Shown piece by piece: positions 61,634-64,000 of a stretch of DNA of 64,000 bases. Where the stretch lies: assembly GCA_041601945.1 (NCBI GenBank), contig JBFIHG010000003.1:37430-101429 (forward strand), in the 5' to 3' direction. Origin of the DNA: JBFJKD01 sp041601945. GTDB lineage: Bacteria > Pseudomonadota > Gammaproteobacteria > Pseudomonadales > Porticoccaceae. How positions within the stretch are numbered: position 1 is the first letter of the stretch; each line of letters begins with the position of its first letter. The position numbers and the translations under genes are program-made. The notes below the pieces were generated by a model. That model was not told where the DNA came from. It saw only the letters and a program-made list of their open reading frames with translations, and made no database searches.

Positions 61634-63019
61634 GTGTCTGGAATTTTAAGTTACGGAGCCTATATTCCGTATTACCGCCTTACGCGACAGGCGTTGGGCG
61701 GCGGCAAAGGAGAGCGGGCGGTTGCCAGCTTTGATGAAGACGCCGTATCCATGGCGGTGGAGGCCGGTCGCGAGGCACTGAGCGGGTCCGGTGTGAAGCT
61801 GGATAGCGTTATCCTTGCAACCACCAGTCCGCCTTATGCCGAAAAGCTCAATACCACAGCCATCGCCGTGGCGCTTGATTTGCCGTCGACGGTGGCCAGT
61901 ATGGAGCTGGGTGGTAACAGCCGCATGGGTCTGGCCGCCCTGATACTGGCTGCGGATCTTGGCAAGGCGGGGCGCACCTCACTGGTGTGCTGTAGCGACG
62001 TGGTGGTCGGTGCCCCGGGTGGGGCCCGCGAACGGGATAGTGGTGACGGAGCAGTGGCATTTGTCACTGGCCCTGTTGAAAAGGCCATAGCGAAGGTACG
62101 TGGTAGTGCGTCCAATACCACGGAGATACTCGATGTATGGCGCCTGCCCACGGATCGCTTTGCGCGGCAATGGGAGGAGCGTTTTGGTGTTGAGGTGCTG
62201 GGTCCGGTGAGTATCGACACGGCAGCGCGCGCGCTGAAAAATGCCGGAGTGGTGCCGGATAGCCTGGCCGCAGTGATACTGGACGCAACCAATAAACGGG
62301 ATGTTGCCGGTATTCCGCGGGCGCTGGACCTGAAACCAGAACAACTGGTCGATATGCTCGGCGATACCGTCGGCCGTACGGGCGCAGCGCACCCCGGCCT
62401 GGTACTGGCGCAGGTACTGGACACGGCGGCACCGGGAGATCTTATTCTGGTGTTGTCTACCGCCGACGGTTGCGATGCGGTGGTACTGGAAGTTACCGAC
62501 GCCATTCTTCAGGGCCGCCCCAGGCGTGCGGTTGCCCAGTGGCTGGCGTCGAAAAGCAACGATCTTCCTTACAATACTTATTTGAAGTGGCGCGGAGTTT
62601 TACCCTTTGAGCCACCTCGTCGGCCGGACCCGAGTCGCCCTGCAGCACCGATTATGAAACGCCACGAACAGTGGAAATACGCCTTTTATGGATCTCGCTG
62701 CGAATGCGGGCAGGGCCATTTACCGCCGCAACGGGTGTGCGTTAAGTGCCGTGCGGTAGACAAAATGACGCCGGAATCCTTTGCCGAGGACCCGTGCAAA
62801 ATCACCACCTTTACTCTCGATCACCTGGCCTACAGTTTGCAACCGCCGGTGGTTTCCATGGTGGTGGATTTTGACAAAGGTGGACGTCTCGCCTGTGAGT
62901 TGACGGACGGCGACCCGCGCGCGGTAAAAATTGGCAATCGACTGGAAATGACGTTCCGTCGCTTCTATACCGGGCAGGGCGTGCACAATTATTTCTGGAA
63001 AGCGAGACCACAACGCTAG
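61634..63019 (+). CDS. HMG-CoA synthase-like thiolase-fold protein with fused DUF35 tail
   Basis: A 461-residue protein. Residues about 1-320 have the thiolase/HMG-CoA synthase fold (ILSYGAYIPYYRL, TSPPYAEKLNTTAIAVALDL). In the position of the usual catalytic cysteine (archaeal EFACKAG) it has MELGGNSRMG (90-99), glycine instead of cysteine, so ordinary condensation is unlikely. The conserved histidine region GRTGAAHPGLVL is present. The C-terminal part is a DUF35 zinc ribbon (C355, C357, C368, C371) plus OB fold, usually a separate scaffold joining thiolase to HMG-CoA synthase. It starts at GTG and is 10 bases upstream of a thiolase gene. Confidence 0.82.
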   Translation: MSGILSYGAYIPYYRLTRQALGGGKGERAVASFDEDAVSMAVEAGREALSGSGVKLDSVILATTSPPYAEKLNTTAIAVALDLPSTVASMELGGNSRMGLAALILAADLGKAGRTSLVCCSDVVVGAPGGARERDSGDGAVAFVTGPVEKAIAKVRGSASNTTEILDVWRLPTDRFARQWEERFGVEVLGPVSIDTAARALKNAGVVPDSLAAVILDATNKRDVAGIPRALDLKPEQLVDMLGDTVGRTGAAHPGLVLAQVLDTAAPGDLILVLSTADGCDAVVLEVTDAILQGRPRRAVAQWLASKSNDLPYNTYLKWRGVLPFEPPRRPDPSRPAAPIMKRHEQWKYAFYGSRCECGQGHLPPQRVCVKCRAVDKMTPESFAEDPCKITTFTLDHLAYSLQPPVVSMVVDFDKGGRLACELTDGDPRAVKIGNRLEMTFRRFYTGQGVHNYFWKARPQR

Positions 63020-63029
63020 GAGATCGACG

Positions 63030-64000
63030 ATGGCTAGTAACGGGATTAAAGACAGAGTTGCGATCGTGGGCATGGGCTGTACCCAGTTTGGCGAACACTG
63101 GGACCGGGATGCCTCGGACATGTTGATCGAAGCAGCTGGCGAAGCGTATCAGTCAGCGGGTGTAAAACCCGACGATGTGGACGCCTACTGGCTGGGAACG
63201 TTTGCCAGTGGCATTTCCGGCATGATGTTGTCGGAGGCGTTGAAAACACCCTACAAACCGGTTACCCGTGTGGAAAATATGTGTGCGACCGGTAGCGAAG
63301 CACTGCGCAATGCGGCGTACGCGGTAGCCAGCGGTGCCTACGATCTGGTGATGGCCATCGGCGTAGAAAAACTCAAGGATGGTGGCTATTCCGGGTTGGT
63401 GGTACCCACCCCCGATGGAGATGGGACGGAATCGAGCATGACGGCCCCGGCAATGTTTTCCCTGTTGGCGCCAGCTTACTGCAAGAAATACGGGGTCGAG
63501 GAAAGCCAGCTGAAAGATGTGTTGTCGCGCATCGCCTGGAAAAACCATGTTGCCGGAGCAAAAAACCCCAAGGCCCAGTTCCGCAAGGAAGTGCCGATGG
63601 AAACCATCTGTAAATCGCCGTCCATTGCTGGCATGTTTGGCGTATTTGACTGTTCCGGCGTGGCGGATGGTTCCGCAGCAGCCATTTTGTGCCGTGCGGA
63701 GGATGCCCATAAATACACGGACAAACCCATTTATCTGAAGGCCTTTTCCATTGCTGCAGGACCGAATGAAGGCTTTATCAGCGAGGATTACGACTTCACC
63801 ACCTTTCAGGAGGTGTCGGCCTCCGTGGAGGACGCTTACAAGCAAGCCGGAGTGACTGATCCTCGCGAACAAATAAGTATGGCGGAAGTACACGACTGCT
63901 TTACCGCCACGGAGTTGGTGTTGATGGAAGATATGGGTTTTTCTGCGCGGGGCGAGGGCTGGAAAGATGTCCTCGCTGGCCGGTTTGACGGCGATGGCGC
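63030..64000 (+). CDS. Thiolase (SCP2/acetyl-CoA acetyltransferase-like), 3' end cut by window edge
   Basis: 323 residues are seen and the gene runs off the right edge. It begins MASNGIKDRVAIVGMGCTQFGE and has the nucleophile cysteine in RVENMCATGSEALRNAAYAV, and VEKLKDGG and AEVHDCFTATE, the SCP2-type thiolase motif where the first catalytic histidine lies. The missing end would hold the last cysteine and histidine. It is 10 bases after the HMG-CoA synthase-like/DUF35 gene, so they probably form a complex. An SD AGGAG precedes the ATG. Confidence 0.88.
   Translation, partial: MASNGIKDRVAIVGMGCTQFGEHWDRDASDMLIEAAGEAYQSAGVKPDDVDAYWLGTFASGISGMMLSEALKTPYKPVTRVENMCATGSEALRNAAYAVASGAYDLVMAIGVEKLKDGGYSGLVVPTPDGDGTESSMTAPAMFSLLAPAYCKKYGVEESQLKDVLSRIAWKNHVAGAKNPKAQFRKEVPMETICKSPSIAGMFGVFDCSGVADGSAAAILCRAEDAHKYTDKPIYLKAFSIAAGPNEGFISEDYDFTTFQEVSASVEDAYKQAGVTDPREQISMAEVHDCFTATELVLMEDMGFSARGEGWKDVLAGRFDGDG

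Noticed and set aside
1..64000. tRNA, rRNA, CRISPR array, IS element or prophage
   Set aside because: Read by eye I found no clover-leaf sequences with CCA-type ends, no regular spacer repeats, and no transposase, integrase or phage structural genes. A tRNA scan would settle the first point.

Overview
The window is chromosomal DNA from a gammaproteobacterium, most likely Pseudomonadales in the broad sense (a Pseudomonas, Cellvibrionales or Spongiibacter-type relative). Three things point there: SlmA, RpoH, Crc, Rsd/AlgQ, UbiC/UbiA, LpxR and an extended AlgC all occur together; the order rpmG-rpmB-radC-coaBC-algC-argB-slmA, pyrE-crc-rph-yicC-gmk-rpoZ-spoT-ridA and phoB-phoR-ubiA-ubiC follows, as I remember it, the Pseudomonas chromosome; and the sigma70 promoters and SD sites are ordinary. 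I saw no rRNA, tRNA, CRISPR array, insertion sequence or prophage.

Layout. 0-6.6 kb: the end of a DUF938 methyltransferase, a SYLF lipoprotein-like gene, a FemAB-like acyltransferase, phoR-phoB with a clear Pho box upstream, ubiA-ubiC (first steps of ubiquinone synthesis) and an LpxR-type lipid A deacylase. 6.7-12.5 kb (+ strand): two YbjQ-family genes with an M48 protease, an atypical crotonase, an MFS/acyltransferase fusion and a dicarboxylate symporter. 12.6-15.7 kb (- strand): sulfotransferase, then pit and its DUF47 partner. 15.7-33.6 kb: a dense housekeeping block for recombination (recG), stringent response (rpoZ, spoT), GMP kinase, RNA processing (yicC, rph), pyrimidine synthesis and catabolite control (pyrE, crc), division-site protection (slmA), arginine, sugar phosphate and CoA synthesis (argB, algC, coaBC), radC and ribosomal proteins L28/L33.

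33.6-46 kb: orphan exbD, mutM, coaD, rsmD, the ftsY-ftsE-ftsX-rpoH group, trmB and small conserved genes, an outer-membrane-type FKBP isomerase, a GNAT-nitrilase fusion, a lipoprotein built of glycine heptads, and a small group with a pseudouridine synthase. 47.7-51.3 kb is the only clearly accessory stretch: more AT-rich, bounded by a short direct repeat, and carrying a DMT transporter plus a divergent PP-loop ATPase / NTF2-like / ATP-grasp set followed by a large imperfect inverted repeat. This is the best candidate for an undescribed pathway.

51.3-64 kb: Rsd, LrgA/LrgB, DsbB, AcpH and GshA on the minus strand, then a GST, MOSC protein, UbiD, aldo/keto reductase, TerC, DUF3147 protein and finally a thiolase-fold pair. 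The first member of that pair (HMG-CoA-synthase-like with a fused DUF35 zinc-ribbon/OB tail) lacks the expected catalytic cysteine. The second is a thiolase cut off by the window end.
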